64,000 bases of DNA from Yinghuangia soli (GTDB lineage Bacteria > Actinomycetota > Actinomycetes > Streptomycetales > Streptomycetaceae): NCBI RefSeq assembly GCF_021502675.1, contig NZ_JAKFHA010000001.1:554390-618389 (forward strand). The letters run 5' to 3'. A program made the position numbers and the translations under genes. This document shows, one piece after another, positions 61,559 to 64,000 of this stretch (position 1 is the stretch's first letter; each line of letters starts with the position of its first letter). The notes beneath the pieces were generated by a model that saw only the letters and a list, made by a program, of their open reading frames with translations, did not search any database and was not told the origin of the DNA.

Positions 61559-62041
61559 TTGCGCAAGAAGATCGCCAGCATGCTCGTCACCCTGGCCGCC
61601 ACGGTCGGCGCCGGCGTTGCGATGGCGGCCCCGGCCGAAGCCGCGCCCGCGCCCGTGTGCCAATCCAGTGCCAGGAACTTCGACCTGCCCAATCGCGGCG
61701 ACGTCAAGATCACCATCACCCTGTGCATCCAGCGGCAGGGCGCCTATCTACGGCACACGGCCAAGGTCCAGGCGTACAGCTGGGACTCCGGGCGCAGCGC
61801 GCCGGCGTTCAATTCCTTCCTGTTCGACATGTACGGCGAACGGGTGGATCGGCGCATGACACAGAAGACGTGGAACGTCCGCACGGCCAGCTACCCGAAC
61901 AGCACCGACACGTTCGAGTACACGACGTACGGCCCGACGCGAGGCAGCTGGTCCACCGACGGGTCCGTCTACGCCGACATCGCCAACGACGGCAAGGGCC
62001 CCGTGCTCTGGCCGCTCCACGGGTCACCGCTCGTAAGCTGA
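61559..62041 (+). CDS. Secreted protein of unknown function, 160 aa
   Basis: A signal peptide covers about residues 1-29 (basic LRKKIAS, hydrophobic core, AEAAPAP). The mature part is about 130 residues, beta-rich, with two Cys (APVCQSS and ITLCIQRQ) that could form a disulphide. It has Tyr/Thr-rich stretches (NSTDTFEYTTYGPTRG). No family recognised. A TTG start at 61559 is chosen because AGGTG lies 5 bases upstream and it gives a proper signal peptide; the frame is open for 22 codons upstream. A 17-bp hairpin follows. Confidence 0.75.
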   Translation: MRKKIASMLVTLAATVGAGVAMAAPAEAAPAPVCQSSARNFDLPNRGDVKITITLCIQRQGAYLRHTAKVQAYSWDSGRSAPAFNSFLFDMYGERVDRRMTQKTWNVRTASYPNSTDTFEYTTYGPTRGSWSTDGSVYADIANDGKGPVLWPLHGSPLVS

Positions 62042-62054
62042 GTCCCGGGCACTT

Positions 62055-62094
62055 CACACGGTGGCGTCGCGCGAAGCCGCGACGCCACCGTGTG
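62055..62094. terminator. Hairpin terminator, 17-bp perfect stem
   Basis: CACACGGTGGCGTCGCG (62055-62071) pairs with CGCGACGCCACCGTGTG (62078-62094), loop CGAAGC. It lies 14 bp after the secreted-protein gene. Confidence 0.9.
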
Positions 62095-62200
62095 GCATGT
62101 ACGGGCCCATCCCGAAAGCGGATGTCAAGGTTGCTTCGCTGTGGTGTCGTCCGAGGCTGCGGGCTCGCTTGCCTCGGGATGCCGTGAATCGGTCTCGGGG

Positions 62201-62593
62201 GTGGTGGACGTGGAATCCGAGGGAACGTGGTGCGTCCTGATCGAGCAGGATGATGACATCGGCGACGTGGACGGGGTAGGTGGCTTCGACGTCTACCGCT
62301 GGAAGCTTGTCGCCGAGCATGAGGCACGGGACGAAGAGCACGCCGTCGCCTGGGCGGAAGAGCTCCTGCAGACCCACCTTCCGAGTCGACGTTTCAGACA
62401 TGGCTTGTGGTCACATTCCCGACGCATCTACCAACTGGGCGAGCGTTCCTGGCTGGTGGCCATCCAGGACGGCACGCACACACGGCATTTCCGCCTCTGC
62501 GTGGCCAAGCTGGTCCGCACCACCTCGTTCGTCCCCCCGAAACGGGTCGTTCCGCCTCCGCCGGAGAAGCGTCGGCGTCGATTCTTCGGCTGA
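62201..62593 (+). CDS. Hypothetical protein, about 130 aa, start uncertain
   Basis: The frame has a convincing acidic and aromatic middle part (GTWCVLIEQDDDIGDVDGVG, DVYRWKLVAEHEARDEEHAVAWAEELL). A C-terminal region with RIYQLGERSWLVAIQDGTHTRHFRL follows, and then a basic tail PPPPEKRRRRFFG. No signal peptide or known motif. The frame is open from 62090, but that start lies in the terminator stem, so a GTG near 62201 or 62210 with GGGG upstream is more likely. Function unknown. Confidence 0.55.
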   Translation: MVDVESEGTWCVLIEQDDDIGDVDGVGGFDVYRWKLVAEHEARDEEHAVAWAEELLQTHLPSRRFRHGLWSHSRRIYQLGERSWLVAIQDGTHTRHFRLCVAKLVRTTSFVPPKRVVPPPPEKRRRRFFG

Positions 62594-62656
62594 GCAGGTG
62601 CCGGTGTTGCCAGTGGCCGCCGGGCGAGGACATGACAGTGACTGGGGCGGACGCGC

Positions 62657-63277
62657 GTGAACGCATTTAGTAGTACGCATGCTTGGGCTGACGGTGTGTG
62701 GCCCATGCTGGCGGAAGAGGAGCGCAGGCGGTGGGACTTCAGCCCACTGATCGAAGTGGGTCCGTTGCGGTTCGGGATGACCCGTGCCGAGGTGCAGGAC
62801 GCATTGGGTGAATGGCCCACGTGCAGCAGCCCGGACCATGACAGCTTTCGGCTCCTTGACCGGCCGCTGCCCGGGGATGGGGTGACTGCGTACTACCGTG
62901 CAGTTTCCCCGGAAAACGCGGCCACCGGCCCGACTGGTCACGGCCTTCGGCGCGCTGACGTCGACGAGCTCGCGGGAGTCGCGGTGGACGCCTGTCTCGG
63001 GCCACAGGTCACCTGGGATGGGCTGGAGTTGATCGGACGGACCCCTTCGACAACCGTTGTGTCGTTCTTCGCCAAGGTGGACGGGCTCGGACTGGGCGAC
63101 ACGGTCTATCAGACCGCTACCCGAGACTTCGGTTCCGCGGGCGTCGGACTCATGGTGCGCGCCCAGCGTGCGGGAGACATCATGCTGACCCGCGCTGTGT
63201 TTGTGGGCCCTGCTTGGAGCGAGTATCTGTGTGATTCCGAGGGGCCGTTGCCGCGTCGGGAGTGGCTGGCGTACTGA
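62657..63277 (+). CDS. Hypothetical protein, 206 aa
   Basis: A soluble protein, GTG start (VNAFSSTHAWADG). It contains LIEVGPLRFGMTRAEVQDAL near residue 32. This [LI]-R-F-G-M-[ST]-x-x-[EQ]-V-type stretch I have seen in small hypothetical actinobacterial proteins, some of them annotated near toxin/immunity genes. That link is memory only. The rest alternates strands and helices (STTVVSFFAKVDGLGLGD). No catalytic motif is seen. Codon use is less GC-extreme than in the core genes to the left. Confidence 0.6.
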   Translation: MNAFSSTHAWADGVWPMLAEEERRRWDFSPLIEVGPLRFGMTRAEVQDALGEWPTCSSPDHDSFRLLDRPLPGDGVTAYYRAVSPENAATGPTGHGLRRADVDELAGVAVDACLGPQVTWDGLELIGRTPSTTVVSFFAKVDGLGLGDTVYQTATRDFGSAGVGLMVRAQRAGDIMLTRAVFVGPAWSEYLCDSEGPLPRREWLAY

Positions 63278-63449
63278 CACACGGCAGTGCCTTGAAGGCA
63301 TGGCCCGCAGCGCCCGACAGCGGTCGCATCGCTGCACGACACGAGCGGTTCTCCTGCGTGCGGGGCCGCGTTGAGCCGGTGGTGTGACGGTGTGGCGGCT
63401 CGGGCGGTGGAGACGTGCCGCAGTGCGGCCCTCGTCGTTGGATCTCTGC

Positions 63450-63860
63450 ATGACTGCATCTCGTCTTGGCCGTGCCGGCCTGTCCTTGGCTGCCGCCGTC
63501 GTGTTCAGCGTCGGCGTCGGCGCCTACACCCCGGCGTCCGCCGCGACCGTGACCCTGACCAACGCCGACAGCGGGAAGACCGTCCTGGTCCCCGTGGGCG
63601 ACACCGTCAAGGTCACCCTCACCCCGAAGCAGGCCCAGGGCCTCAAGTGGACCTGGCGTGTTCCCTCGGCCTCCGATTCCGGCGTGCTGGAGCGCACCGC
63701 CGGCAGTACGTCCCCGAACGGCGGTGCCACCGCGGTCTTCAAGGTCCAGGAGCCCGGAACGAGCGCCATCACCGCGCAGGGGGTCTGCAAGCCCGTCGCG
63801 TCGGGTGCCGAGTGCCCGTCCACCACCAGGACGTGGAAGGTCAGCATCGAGGTCGACTAG
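63450..63860 (+). CDS. Secreted protein, possibly chagasin-like fold
   Basis: A 136-aa exported protein. The signal peptide covers about residues 1-33 (RLGRAGLSLAAAVVFSVGVG, ending PASAA). The mature part of about 100 residues has VPVGDTVKVTL, LKWTWRVPSASDSGVL, NGGATAVFKVQEPGTSAI and a Cys pair (GVCKP, AECPS). Strand order and spacing recall chagasin-type (I42) protease inhibitors, but the classic NPTTGY loop is replaced, so the call is tentative. The ATG at 63450 gives a normal signal peptide. Confidence 0.6.
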   Translation: MTASRLGRAGLSLAAAVVFSVGVGAYTPASAATVTLTNADSGKTVLVPVGDTVKVTLTPKQAQGLKWTWRVPSASDSGVLERTAGSTSPNGGATAVFKVQEPGTSAITAQGVCKPVASGAECPSTTRTWKVSIEVD

Positions 63861-63918
63861 GACCTACCTTGAATACGGCGCTCGACGGCGGCGCGTGAGC
63901 AGTAGGCGTCGCGGTGCG

Positions 63919-64000
<82 letters not shown>

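Overview
High-GC actinobacterial DNA, most probably from the Streptomycetales (Streptomyces, Embleya, Yinghuangia or a relative). The grounds are the strong GC bias at third codon positions, frequent GTG starts, start/stop overlaps of the ATGA and GTGA kind, a hopanoid gene cluster in streptomycete order, a SigE-type ECF sigma factor, F420-dependent oxidoreductases, and an XRE/DUF397/HATPase (whiJ/abaA-like) locus. The right end runs into homopolymeric G and C, so it looks like a contig end or an assembly artefact.

Layout. 1-1.9 kb: the 5' part of a membrane protein gene on the minus strand, then a sigma factor and its membrane partner. 2.0-10.4 kb (minus): hpnC-hpnD-hpnE-polyprenyl synthase-shc-hpnG-hpnO, an almost fully overlapping hopanoid operon. 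It lacks the hpnH, ispG and dxs genes that lie between hpnG and hpnO in S. coelicolor. 11.0 kb: a PPOX-fold flavoprotein. 11.4-17.2 kb (minus): a five-gene dipeptide-type ABC importer. 17.3-19.4 kb: a haem-iron module (haem oxygenase, a wall-anchored neocarzinostatin-like protein and a DUF2470 protein) around a good DtxR/IdeR iron box. 19.7-25.0 kb: a drug exporter, then a PadR regulator-ABC ATPase-FtsX permease operon. 25-32.5 kb: a VanY peptidase, a response regulator, TetR/TauD, a secreted phosphatase, an RDD protein and GntR-MFS.

32.4-35.1 kb holds a tandem duplication of an unrecognised gene that also copied the 3' end of the neighbouring MFS gene. 35.1-44.1 kb: an AraC regulator, an acyl-CoA synthetase, a Ser/Thr kinase with a likely frameshift, an amidohydrolase, cysC, an MFS exporter and an SDR. 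44.2-46.2 kb: an orphan GrpE-like protein, a BRCT plus PD-(D/E)XK protein and a 65-aa protein. 46.3-53.6 kb looks catabolic (LLM oxidoreductase, enoyl-CoA hydratase, SDR, flavohaemoglobin-like protein, MarR, cyclase, alcohol dehydrogenase). A shared TTGAC-N3-GTCAA site in two promoters suggests MarR control of part of it.

54.0-57.5 kb: a membrane-anchored trypsin-like protease and an MprAB-like two-component pair. 57.5-64 kb is accessory: an ATPase/nuclease gene behind an AT-rich 13-bp inverted repeat, a degenerate relic of an anti-sigma-type ATPase gene, an XRE gene with three overlapping DUF397 genes opposite an intact ATPase gene, and small secreted or unknown proteins. No tRNA, rRNA, CRISPR array, insertion sequence or phage gene was seen.
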